Below, piece after piece: positions 13,194 through 19,564 of a DNA stretch of 19,657 bases (the first letter of the stretch is position 1; every line of letters begins with the position of its first letter). The position numbers and the translations under genes are program-made. Source of the DNA: Caulobacter sp. (GTDB lineage: Bacteria; Pseudomonadota; Alphaproteobacteria; Caulobacterales; Caulobacteraceae); the NCBI GenBank assembly GCA_014378155.1, contig JACMOF010000321.1:1-19657 (forward strand). The letters are read 5' to 3'. The notes below the pieces were generated by a model, which saw only the letters and a list, made by a program, of their open reading frames with translations, was not told where the DNA came from and searched no databases.

Positions 13194-14146
13194 GCGCCTT
13201 CGACGCCATCGTCGTCGGTCAGCGGGTCCTCAACGCCGAGTCCGAGGCGCTGAGTCAGCTATCCGAATCGCTCGGCGATTCGTTCGTCCGCGCCGTCGAG
13301 ACCCTGTTCGACGCCAAGGGCCGTGTCGTCTGCACGGGTATCGGCAAGTCCGGTCACGTGGCCCGCAAGATCGCCGCCACCCTGGCCTCCACCGGCTCGC
13401 CTGCGATGTTCGTCCATGCCGCCGAGGCCAGCCATGGCGACCTGGGCATGATCGGTCAGGGCGACGTCGTGCTGGCCCTGTCGAAGTCGGGCGAGGCGCG
13501 TGAGCTGTCCGATAGCCTGGCCTACGCCAAGCGCTTCGCGATCCCGCTGATCGCCATCACCGCCATGGCCGACAGTCAGCTGGGCCGCGCCGCCGACATC
13601 CTGCTGCTGCTGCCCGATGCGCCGGAGGCCACCGCCGAGGTCAATGCCCCGACCACCTCGACCACACTGCAAATGGCTCTGGGCGACGCCCTGGCCGTCG
13701 CTTTGCTGGAACGCCGCGGCTTCACCGCCAGCGACTTCCGTGTCTTCCATCCGGGCGGCAAACTGGGCGCCATGCTGCGCACGGTCGGCGACCTGATGCA
13801 CGATCACGACGAACTGCCGCTGACCCGCGAAGCCGCGCCGATGTCCGAAGCCCTGCTGATGATGAGCGAAAAGCGTTTCGGCGCTGTCGGCGTGGTCGCA
13901 CCCGACGGAACGCTCAGCGGACTGATTACCGATGGTGACCTGCGTCGCCACATGGATGGGCTGATGAGCCACACCGCCGGCGAGGTCATGACCCGCGCTC
14001 CCCTGACGATTGCCCCCGGCGCCCTGGCGGCCGAGGCTCTGAAGGTGATGAACGATCGACGCGTCACGGTGTTGTTCGTGGTCGACCAGAAACGCCCAGT
14101 CGGCATCCTGCATGTGCACGACCTTCTACGCGCCGGCGTGATCTGA
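13190..14146 (+). CDS. kdsD: Arabinose-5-phosphate isomerase (KdsD/KpsF family)
   Basis: This enzyme converts ribulose 5-phosphate to D-arabinose 5-phosphate, the first committed step toward Kdo of lipopolysaccharide. The 318-residue protein has an N-terminal SIS domain (CTGIGKSGHVARKIAATLAS, EASHGDLGMI, LALSKSGEARELSD) and two C-terminal CBS domains (from about residue 200: MHDHDELPLTREAAPMSEAL and MTRAPLTIAPGALAAEALKV). The linker DALAVALLERRGFTASDF with FHPGGKLG is diagnostic for KdsD. I chose ATG 13190, which overlaps the stop of the small membrane gene; the longer frame opening at 13064 runs inside that gene. No Shine-Dalgarno sequence is needed if translation is coupled. It is followed by the hexose-phosphate mutase, also an envelope sugar enzyme. 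Confidence 0.94.
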   Translation: MSAFDAIVVGQRVLNAESEALSQLSESLGDSFVRAVETLFDAKGRVVCTGIGKSGHVARKIAATLASTGSPAMFVHAAEASHGDLGMIGQGDVVLALSKSGEARELSDSLAYAKRFAIPLIAITAMADSQLGRAADILLLLPDAPEATAEVNAPTTSTTLQMALGDALAVALLERRGFTASDFRVFHPGGKLGAMLRTVGDLMHDHDELPLTREAAPMSEALLMMSEKRFGAVGVVAPDGTLSGLITDGDLRRHMDGLMSHTAGEVMTRAPLTIAPGALAAEALKVMNDRRVTVLFVVDQKRPVGILHVHDLLRAGVI

Positions 14147-14213
14147 ACGCGAACCTGCTATCCAACCACGGACGGCGCGGCTAAACGCAGCACTCCCTAA
14201 TCGAGCGAGCCCG

Positions 14214-15710
14214 ATGTTCTCAATCCCCCGCACCGATCTCGTCCCCAACACCGCCGCCTACGAGAACGAGCCCTTGGTCAAGGCGACGGGATTTCGCGAA
14301 TACGACGCGCGCTGGCTGTTTGGGCCTGACATCAACCTGCTGGGCATCCAGGCGCTGGGCCTGGGCCTGGGGACCTATATCCAGGAGCTGGGCCTGTCGA
14401 AGATCGTGGTTGGCCACGACTTCCGCTCCTATTCGAGTTCGATCAAGAACGCCCTGATGCTGGGCCTGATCAGCGCCGGCTGCGAGGTTCACGACATTGG
14501 CCTGGCCCTGTCGCCTACCGCCTATTTCGCCCAGTTCGACCTGGACATTCCCTGCGTGGCCATGGTCACCGCCAGCCACAACGAAAACGGCTGGACCGGG
14601 GTAAAGATGGGCGCCCAACGCCCCCTGACCTTCGGCCCCGATGAGATGGGCCGGCTTCGCGACATCGTGCTGGGCGGCCAGTTCGTCGAGCGCGACGGCG
14701 GCAAGCTGATCCGCGTCGAGGGCGAGGCCGAGCGCTACATCGCCGACGTCGCCAAGCGCGCCCAGATCACCCGCCCCCTGAAGGTGGTCGCCGCTTGCGG
14801 TAACGGCACGGCCGGAGCCTTCGCCGTCGACGCCCTGCAGCGCATGGGCGTGTCCGAGGTCGTCGGCATGGACACCGAGCTCGACTACACCTTCCCGAAG
14901 TACAATCCGAACCCGGAAGATGTCGAGATGCTGCACTCGATGGCCGCGGCCGTTCGCGAGCACGGCGCCGACCTGGCCTTCGGCTTCGATGGCGACGGCG
15001 ACCGCTGCGGGGTGGTCGATGACGAGGGCGAGGAGATCTTCGCCGACAAGATCGGCCTGATGCTGGCCCGCGACCTGGCGCCCCTGAATCCTGGCGCGAT
15101 TTTCGTGGTCGATGTGAAGTCCACGGGCCTCTACGCCACCGACCCGGTCCTGGCGGCCCATGGCTGCAAGGTGATCTACTGGAAGACGGGTCACAGCTAC
15201 ATCAAGCGCAAGAGCGCCGAGCTGGGCGCCCTGGCCGGGTTCGAGAAAAGCGGCCACTTCTTTATGAATGGCGACCTCGGCTACGGCTACGACTGTGGCC
15301 TGACCGCGGCCGCCGCGATCCTTTCCATGCTCGATCGCAATCCCGGCCTGAAGCTCTCGGACATGCGCAAGGCCCTGCCGGTGGCCTTCACCTCCCTGAC
15401 CATGAGCCCGCACTGCGGCGACGAGGTAAAGTACGGCGTCGTCGACGATGTGGTGAAGGAATACCAGGACCTGTTCGCGGCCGGTGGTTCGATCCTGGGC
15501 CGGAAGATCACCGAGGTCATCACCGTCAACGGCGTGCGCGTGCACCTGGAAGACGGCTCGTGGGTGCTGGTCCGCGCCTCGTCCAACAAGCCGGAGATCG
15601 TCGTGGTGGTCGAGAGCACACAGTCCGAGGACGACATGCGCGCCCTCTTCCGCCAAGAGGTAAAGCCTCGCCTGGGCGACCGCGTCGGCAAGTACAACCA
15701 GGAAATCTGA
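14214..15710 (+). CDS. Phosphomannomutase/phosphoglucomutase (alpha-D-phosphohexomutase family)
   Basis: This enzyme shifts phosphate between C6 and C1 of mannose or glucose, supplying GDP-mannose and related precursors for polysaccharide and LPS. The 498 residues contain all four family signatures: the phosphoserine loop VTASHNENGWTGVKMG (S121), the Mg2+ loop FDGDGDRCGV (D259, D261, D263), the sugar-binding loop GFEKSGHFFMNGD, and the phosphate-binding loop RASSNKPEIVVVVES near the end. It resembles AlgC/ManB rather than GlmM (the signature loops differ). The ATG at 14214 lies 67 bases after kdsD; with no strong terminator between them the pair may be co-transcribed. The ribosome-binding site is weak. 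The gene ends before a long non-coding stretch. Confidence 0.92.
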   Translation: MFSIPRTDLVPNTAAYENEPLVKATGFREYDARWLFGPDINLLGIQALGLGLGTYIQELGLSKIVVGHDFRSYSSSIKNALMLGLISAGCEVHDIGLALSPTAYFAQFDLDIPCVAMVTASHNENGWTGVKMGAQRPLTFGPDEMGRLRDIVLGGQFVERDGGKLIRVEGEAERYIADVAKRAQITRPLKVVAACGNGTAGAFAVDALQRMGVSEVVGMDTELDYTFPKYNPNPEDVEMLHSMAAAVREHGADLAFGFDGDGDRCGVVDDEGEEIFADKIGLMLARDLAPLNPGAIFVVDVKSTGLYATDPVLAAHGCKVIYWKTGHSYIKRKSAELGALAGFEKSGHFFMNGDLGYGYDCGLTAAAAILSMLDRNPGLKLSDMRKALPVAFTSLTMSPHCGDEVKYGVVDDVVKEYQDLFAAGGSILGRKITEVITVNGVRVHLEDGSWVLVRASSNKPEIVVVVESTQSEDDMRALFRQEVKPRLGDRVGKYNQEI

Positions 15711-15805
15711 ATCGCGCCCAAGGCCTCCCCCTGTGGAGAGGACCTGAACACGGTTTCGCCGCTTCAGGCGGACCGCCGCTGAAGGTTGGGAAGGGTGCGA
15801 AGCGC

Positions 15806-15835
15806 CCGGGCCTCGCCCGGAATAGCTTTGATTTT
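15806..15835 (+). terminator. Candidate terminator after the hexose-phosphate mutase gene
   Basis: A perfect 6-bp stem (ccgggc / gcccgg) with a ctc loop is followed by aatagctttgatttt, T-rich but not a continuous tract. It lies 95 bases past the mutase stop and is the best terminator candidate for the kdsD operon. Confidence 0.45.
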
Positions 15836-15946
15836 GAATACCGTTTCGACAAGGTCGGACGCTTCGCGCGGCCTTCAGACGGGAGCCATCGGCGCGCGGG
15901 GTCTTAACCCGCTTCCGAAGTTGGCCCCCGGCGGGCGGAAGGGCGG

Positions 15947-16159
15947 CTAACCCCTCCGGACCGTGCGGGCGATTTCAGCCCGCACCTGCCACGATCGCCG
16001 GTCCCTCGTCGCCAGGGCTTCGTCCCATGTTGCAGGGAACCTGACCTGGACGCCCGAGGCGTCACTGAAGACCACCGGCGAGCACTTCCCGCTCGACCAC
16101 CCCTGAAAGCCGCTCGGTCGCCGGCCGGACGCCCTTCCCGTGCTTTCAGGTGGGACCAT
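15947..16159 (-). CDS. Possible small protein or gene fragment, 70 residues
   Basis: This short minus-strand frame has a protein-like second half (VVFSDASGVQVRFPATWDEA, then SWQVRAEIARTVRRG), with amphipathic helix spacing, Trp residues and mostly G/C third positions. Its first 20 residues instead read through the long hairpin at 16102-16150 and look non-coding. No family is recognised. It could be the 3' end of a lost gene, a real small protein starting later than the ATG at 16159, or chance in GC-rich DNA. Structured DNA throughout the frame argues for caution. Confidence 0.25.
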   Translation of the reverse strand: MVPPESTGRASGRRPSGFQGWSSGKCSPVVFSDASGVQVRFPATWDEALATRDRRSWQVRAEIARTVRRG

Positions 16160-16250
16160 TATCAGAGGGTTTTGAACGCGCCAGGGTTTGTGACGCTGAT
16201 TATTTTATAAGCCATTGAATTTACTGAGGTTGTAGAGGGGATTTTGTGGG
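16160..16250. other. AT-rich patch abutting the amidohydrolase remnant, possible element boundary
   Basis: The segment includes ttattttataagccattgaa and an AT content far above its neighbours. On the minus strand it reads like the short caat-ggcttat-type sequence I have seen flanking integrated elements. The recognisable amidohydrolase sequence stops exactly at its right edge. No integrase, tRNA or direct repeat pair is visible, so an attachment-site origin is inference. Confidence 0.3.
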
Positions 16251-16428
16251 GATCGAGCGCTGCCTATCCCCGCCAAGCTGCTGCGCCGCCAGGACGACCT
16301 GGGCCGGCTGAAGCCCGGCTCCATCGCCGACATCGTCGCGGTGACTGGGGATCCGACCAAGGACATCGCCGCGAGCCAGGCCGTGGTCTTTCGTGGTGAA
16401 GGACGGCATCGTGGGCCGCCGCCCCTAG
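16251..16428 (+). pseudogene. C-terminal remnant of an amidohydrolase, frameshifted
   Basis: Translated on the plus strand, bases 16272-16391 give AKLLRRQDDLGRLKPGSIADIVAV, then TGDPTKDIAASQAVVF. This is the standard C-terminal end of exported metal-dependent amidohydrolases (imidazolonepropionase/dipeptidase-like), where DLGxLKPGxxADIVAVxGDP is highly conserved. After VVF an extra c at 16392 shifts the frame; the sequence resumes as VVKDGIVGRRP and a TAG at 16426-16428, matching the usual FVxKxGxVxR ending. The rest of the gene (about 400 residues in intact members) is absent. It is therefore a truncated and frameshifted relic. The exported Trp-tailed gene starts 50 bases further on. Confidence 0.8.
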
Positions 16429-16477
16429 GTCGCGAATCCGCTTGCGCGCTCCGGCCAAGACAGGCGATCTCGGCGAC

Positions 16478-17110
16478 ATGCGCAGACTGCTTATTCCGAC
16501 CCTGGTGTCCGCCGCCCTGCTCGCCAGCTCCGCCTTGGCGGCCGATCCCGGCACGATGGAGCACAGGGACACGATGCGCGACGCGGTCGCCGCGCCGCTG
16601 GAGGACCTGAACCTCAAGCAGGCCCAGATCCCCGCCGTTCTGCAGCGCGCCGTCGCCAAGCCCTATGACATGGAGGGCCTGGAGCGTTGCGAAGGCATAG
16701 CCGGCGAGATCGGCCGGCTGGACGCGGCCCTGGGCCGCGATCTCGACGAAGCCCCACCGCCTGACGGGCGCTCGCGCGGCAAAAAGGTCGCCGACGCCGC
16801 CTGGGGCGCGGGCGTGGGCGAGGTGCGTCACACCACCCAGAACGTCCTGCCGTTCCGAGGCTGGATCCGCAAACTGACCGGCGCGGCTAAACATGACAGG
16901 GCCGTTCAGGCGGCGGTGCGGGCGGGCGGCGTGCGGCGCGGCTATTTGAAGGGCGTAGGCATGCAAATGAACTGCGCTCCACCGGCCGCGCCCAGTTGGT
17001 TCGTGCCCGCCCCGCCGCCCGAGTCCGCGGTCGCGCCTTCACCGATGGCGCGCGTCACCAGCTTCTGGGACGGCCTCGTGAACTGGTGGCGGAGTTGGTG
17101 GCCGTTCTAG
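16478..17110 (+). CDS. Exported protein of unknown function with Trp-rich C-terminus
   Basis: This 210-residue protein starts with a clear signal peptide, RRLLIPTLVSAALLASSALA, cleaved before ADPG. I chose the ATG at 16478, directly before the signal peptide; the frame opens further upstream at 16442. The mature part begins with a helical domain (MRDAVAAPLEDLNLKQAQIP, LERCEGIAGEIGRLDAAL), includes two Cys (LERC and MNCAP) that could form a disulphide, then a Pro-rich linker (WFVPAPPPESA), and ends in WDGLVNWWRSWWPF with five Trp in the last 14 residues. The family is not recognised. The Pro-rich linker plus aromatic amphipathic tail would suit membrane or cell-wall contact, which is speculation. 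Its stop overlaps the convergent receiver gene in one CTAG. Confidence 0.75.
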   Translation: MRRLLIPTLVSAALLASSALAADPGTMEHRDTMRDAVAAPLEDLNLKQAQIPAVLQRAVAKPYDMEGLERCEGIAGEIGRLDAALGRDLDEAPPPDGRSRGKKVADAAWGAGVGEVRHTTQNVLPFRGWIRKLTGAAKHDRAVQAAVRAGGVRRGYLKGVGMQMNCAPPAAPSWFVPAPPPESAVAPSPMARVTSFWDGLVNWWRSWWPF

Positions 17111-17481
17111 ACGGCCAGGGTCTCGCGCACCTTGGCGGCCAGTTGCTGGGCGCTGAAGGGTTTCATCACATAACCCGCCGCGCCTAGCTGCATGGCCTGG
17201 ACGATGCGGTCCAGCCGGCCATCCCCCGTCAGCATCAGCACAGGCAGGCCCGCGCCATCGAGGGATTCCTTGACCGCCTTCAGGCCGTCCAGCCCGCTCT
17301 GGCCGGGCATGCGCACATCGAGCAGCAGCAGAGCCGGCGTCTCACGCGCCAGGGCCGGCAGCACCGCCGCCACCGAGCCAAAGGTGCGCACCGCCATGCC
17401 GTCGGCCTCCAGTCCGATCTGAATCAGTTCCAAGGTGACGGCGTCGTCGTCAACGACAAAAATCAAGGGCGCGACGGGCAT
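17107..17481 (-). CDS. CheY-like single-domain response regulator
   Basis: This 124-residue protein is one receiver domain with all key residues: D11/D12 in VVDDD, phospho-acceptor D55 in LLLLDVRMPG, T85 in LMLTGDG and K107 in YVMKPFS. Nothing follows the receiver, so output must be through protein contact or phosphotransfer. The motif LDVRMPGQSGLDGL is close to the FixJ/NarL-type receiver rather than chemotaxis CheY. It is not obviously paired with a kinase. It lies after upp on the same strand across 53 bases and converges on the Trp-tailed gene with a four-base overlap of stop codons. The start at 17481 gives the usual short lead before the first beta strand. Confidence 0.9.
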   Translation of the reverse strand: MPVAPLIFVVDDDAVTLELIQIGLEADGMAVRTFGSVAAVLPALARETPALLLLDVRMPGQSGLDGLKAVKESLDGAGLPVLMLTGDGRLDRIVQAMQLGAAGYVMKPFSAQQLAAKVRETLAV

Positions 17482-17534
17482 GCGAAAGCCTTAACGCGCG
17501 ACTCGGGCTGGCGGAAGCGACCTCCCGTCCAGGT

Positions 17535-18164
17535 TTAGCGGGTGCCGAAGGTTCGATCTCCGGCGTCACCCAGGCCCGGCACGATATAGCCGTGGTCATT
17601 GAGCTCGGCATCCACCGCCGCCGTCCAGATCGCGACGTCGGGATGGGCGGCGCGCAGGGCCTCAACGCCCTGGCGCGAGGCCACCAGGCAGACAAAGCGC
17701 AGATCGGTGACGCCGGACTTCTTGAGGAGGGCGACGGCGGCGATCGCCGTGTGGCCAGTGGCCAACATCGGATCGACGACGATGACCAGGCGGTCGGCGA
17801 TATCCTCGGGCGTCTTGTAATAATACTCGACCGCCTCCAGCGAGGCCGGATCGCGGAACAGGCCGATGTGGGCCACGCGGGCCGAGGGCACCAGGTCGAG
17901 CATGCCCTCGGCCATGCCCAGGCCCGCGCGCAGAATCGGGGCGAAGACCAGCTTCTTGCCGGCGATTACCTCGGCGTCCGTGGGCGCGACGGGGGTCTCG
18001 ATGCGCACGGTATGGGTCGCCAGTTCGCGGGTGACCTCGTAACATAGCAGGGTGGCGGTCTCGCGCATCAGGGCGCGGAACGTCTTGGTGGAGGTGCCCT
18101 TGTCGCGCATCTTGGTCAGCTTGTGCCGCACCAGCGGGTGGTCGACGATCGTGACGCCTGGCAT
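17535..18164 (-). CDS. upp: Uracil phosphoribosyltransferase
   Basis: This pyrimidine-salvage enzyme makes UMP from uracil and PRPP. The 209-residue length is typical. The signature PRPP-binding loop is [12 protein letters not shown] (residues 130-140), [17 protein letters not shown] (77-93) is the flexible loop region, YYYKTPEDI is conserved, and the uracil-binding C-terminus reads [17 protein letters not shown] strong Shine-Dalgarno sequence, aggagg (18175-18180 on the minus strand), sits ten bases before the ATG. It lies downstream of tetR on the same strand (81-base gap containing a ggcgctt/aagcgcc inverted repeat without a T-tract), so partial read-through from tetR is possible. No uracil permease gene is nearby. 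Confidence 0.97.
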   Translation of the reverse strand: MPGVTIVDHPLVRHKLTKMRDKGTSTKTFRALMRETATLLCYEVTRELATHTVRIETPVAPTDAEVIAGKKLVFAPILRAGLGMAEGMLDLVPSARVAHIGLFRDPASLEAVEYYYKTPEDIADRLVIVVDPMLATGHTAIAAVALLKKSGVTDLRFVCLVASRQGVEALRAAHPDVAIWTAAVDAELNDHGYIVPGLGDAGDRTFGTR

Positions 18165-18245
18165 GGCCGGCTAACCTCCTGGAACGCGTGTTCGGCGCTT
18201 CAAGTGCCGCCTTAAGCGCCGCGCGCCAAGCGGAAATCGCTCGCC

Positions 18246-18869
18246 TTAGCGTTCCCGTCCGTAGGCCGCGAGGAACACATCGACGGCGGGCAGCACCTCG
18301 CCGTCGATTTCCGCAGCGGTCGGCTCGGCCATGGCGTTGCACAGGCGGGCCTTCATCAGGCGGTTCTGGCACAGGCCGATGAACTGCTGCGCGGCGTGGA
18401 CGGGATCGGCCAGCTTCAACTGACCTGTATCGGCGGCCTTTTGGAGGATCGCGCCCAGCAGCAGTCCCCCGCTCTTGGGCCCGGTTTCGTAAAATGCCTG
18501 GCCGATCTCCGGCGTGCGCTCGGCCTCGGCGACGATCACCCGGAAATTGGCCATGCTGAAATCGCTCAGCACGATCGACAGATAGGTGCGGCCCACCTTG
18601 GTCAGGGCGGCGCGGATGTCGTCGATCTCAGACGAGATCTCGAACATGGCGTCGCGTTGCCAGGCGCAGTGGCGTACGACATAGGCGGCGAACAACTGCT
18701 CCTTGTTCTTGAAGTAGTTGTAGAGCGTGCCCTTCGAGCCGCCCAGCCGCGCGGCGATCGTGGACATCGACGCGTTGGCGTAGCCCTCCTTCAGGAAGAC
18801 GTCGCGAGCGACGTCGAGGATGGCCTCAAGGCGGGCGTCTCGATTAAGGCGCGGCTTTGTGTCCTGCAT
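18246..18869 (-). CDS. TetR-family repressor divergent from the efflux operon remnant
   Basis: This 207-residue regulator has an N-terminal TetR helix-turn-helix (ILDVARDVFLKEGYANASMS, IAARLGGSKGTLYNYFKNKE) and a C-terminal ligand-binding and dimerisation domain of the AefR-like type (AALTKVGRTYLSIVLSDFSM, EAERTPEIGQAFYETGP). TetR proteins of this kind repress a divergent efflux operon until a toxic ligand binds. That fits the neighbouring outer-membrane efflux and EmrB sequences and the perfect 19-base palindrome at 18940-18958. The target operon is now disrupted while this gene looks intact. The Shine-Dalgarno sequence is weak, and a 25-base imperfect palindrome lies just before the ATG. 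Confidence 0.92.
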   Translation of the reverse strand: MQDTKPRLNRDARLEAILDVARDVFLKEGYANASMSTIAARLGGSKGTLYNYFKNKEQLFAAYVVRHCAWQRDAMFEISSEIDDIRAALTKVGRTYLSIVLSDFSMANFRVIVAEAERTPEIGQAFYETGPKSGGLLLGAILQKAADTGQLKLADPVHAAQQFIGLCQNRLMKARLCNAMAEPTAAEIDGEVLPAVDVFLAAYGRER

Positions 18870-18880
18870 CGTTCTTTTTC

Positions 18881-18905
18881 GATCAAGAGGGGTCGCCCCT
18901 TGATC
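18881..18905. promoter_or_regulatory. Imperfect palindrome upstream of tetR
   Basis: The sequence gatcaag ... cttgatc forms a 7-bp perfect outer stem, with further G/C pairs inside, over 25 bases starting 11 bases before the tetR ATG on the minus strand. It may be a second operator or a 5'-UTR hairpin controlling tetR. It differs in sequence from the main operator. Confidence 0.4.
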
Positions 18906-18939
18906 CCGTCAAGCTTCGGGTTACATACAACCAGTTATA

Positions 18940-18958
18940 TGACCGTACGGTACGGTCA
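18940..18958. promoter_or_regulatory. TetR operator: perfect 19-base palindrome
   Basis: tgaccgtacggtacggtca reads as two perfect 9-base arms around a central g, between tetR and the divergent efflux gene. It directly follows ttatat, a plausible -10 element (18935-18940) for the plus-strand operon, so a bound repressor would block transcription. The GACCGTACGGT half-site pattern is typical of TetR-family operators. Confidence 0.8.
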
Positions 18959-18977
18959 ATTCAAGCCGGCTACTCCC

Positions 18978-19486
18978 ATGACCACGAATGCCCTGGACAT
19001 GCTCTTCGCCTGCAGGAAGCCACGGTCGGGCGAGGTCGGCGTCACCGTCGCCATCCTGTTGGCGGCTCTGCTGACCAGCGCCTGCGCGACGATGCCGGCC
19101 CCGACCGCGGCTCGCCTGGCCCAGGCTCCTGACACCTATGCGACGGCCCAGACCCTCTCAGCGCCCGAGGGCGCCTGGCCTGTCGACAGCTGGTGGAAGG
19201 CCTATGGCGACCCTTAGCTGGACGGCTTGGTCGACGAGGCCCTGAACGGCTCGCCCACCCTCGCCCAGGCTCAAGCGCGACTGCGACGGGCGCAGGCCTT
19301 GGCCAATCAGGCCAGGGCCGCGCAGCTGCCCAGCCTCAGCGCCGCCGCCGGCGCCGAGCGGGCCAAGCAGAGTTACAACAACGGGATCCCCGCCGACTTC
19401 GTGCCTCAAGGCTATAATGACTACGGCCGCCTCAGCCTCGATTTCAGCTGGGAGTTGGACTTCTGGGGCAAGAACCGCGCGGCCGT
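18978..19486 (+). pseudogene. Outer-membrane efflux lipoprotein (NodT/OprM-like), broken
   Basis: The gene encodes the start of a TolC-like channel of an RND or MFS tripartite pump: a lipoprotein signal ending LLTSAC, then WPVDSWWKAYGDP, LDGLVDEALNGSPTLAQAQA and LSLDFSWELDFWGKNRAAVA, all typical of NodT-family proteins. Two lesions kill it. A TAG at 19215-19217 falls where the family has Gln (DPQLDGL), consistent with one C-to-T change. After KNRAAVA the frame enters reversed sequence and stops at 19535. About two thirds of the usual 460-500 residues are missing in forward orientation. The start at 18978 is preferred because the signal peptide follows; no good Shine-Dalgarno sequence is visible. 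It lies downstream of the TetR operator, so it would have been repressed by that regulator. Confidence 0.88.
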
Positions 19487-19564
19487 CGCGCGGTTAGTCA
19501 GCACGGCCTGCTCGGCGATCAGCGCGTTCTGGTAGGTCGAAAGGCCGCCCTCATAGCGCGCGCG
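19487..19564 (-). pseudogene. Inverted fragment of the same outer-membrane efflux gene (C-terminal part)
   Basis: On the minus strand this short segment reads RARYEGGLSTYQNALIAEQA, then VLTNRA. In NodT-family proteins, RYxGGLSTYxxVLxAEQxLL is a conserved C-terminal block. It therefore derives from the 3' part of an efflux gene, most simply the one at 18978, now in reverse orientation. Its left edge meets the forward gene at a 9-base inverted repeat (aaccgcgcg 19473-19481 / cgcgcggtt 19487-19495). Confidence 0.75.

Larger units (their letters stand above)
15711..16250. other. Long intergenic region with hairpins and no confident gene
   Basis: This 540-base stretch holds no convincing gene. 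Its first part has a cttcag/ctgaag hairpin and a terminator-like ccgggc-ctc-gcccgg stem. The middle contains a small minus-strand reading frame and several stable stems, including gtgcgggc / gcccgcac (8 bp) within an outer ggacc/ggtcc pair, and cctgaaagc (16102-16110) / gctttcagg (16142-16150). The last 90 bases are AT-rich. I found no tRNA or tmRNA signature. It reads like the scar of lost genes next to the amidohydrolase remnant. Confidence 0.6.

Noticed and set aside
13259..14119. 286-residue frame antisense to kdsD
   Set aside because: The KdsD frame has every SIS and CBS motif; the reverse frame is low-complexity and Gly/Gln-rich.
14220..15656. 478-residue open frame antisense to the hexose-phosphate mutase gene
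   Set aside because: It is an antisense shadow of a fully recognisable enzyme; such long frames are expected opposite GC-rich genes and its protein matches no family.
15955..16010. Hairpin resembling group II intron domain V on the minus strand (gtgcgggc-tgaaatc-gcccgcac followed by ggtccggagggg)
   Set aside because: It lacks the AGC triad and the two-base bulge of domain V, and no intron-encoded reverse transcriptase or domain VI is present.
15711..16250. Possible tmRNA, tRNA or other housekeeping RNA in the long gap
   Set aside because: No T-loop gttcgaat motif, no CCA-type acceptor pairing and no tmRNA tag coding sequence could be found by eye.
16205..16966. 253-residue minus-strand frame spanning the amidohydrolase remnant and the exported Trp-tailed gene
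   Set aside because: The plus strand carries a conserved amidohydrolase end and a clear signal peptide in the same region, so the minus frame is a shadow.
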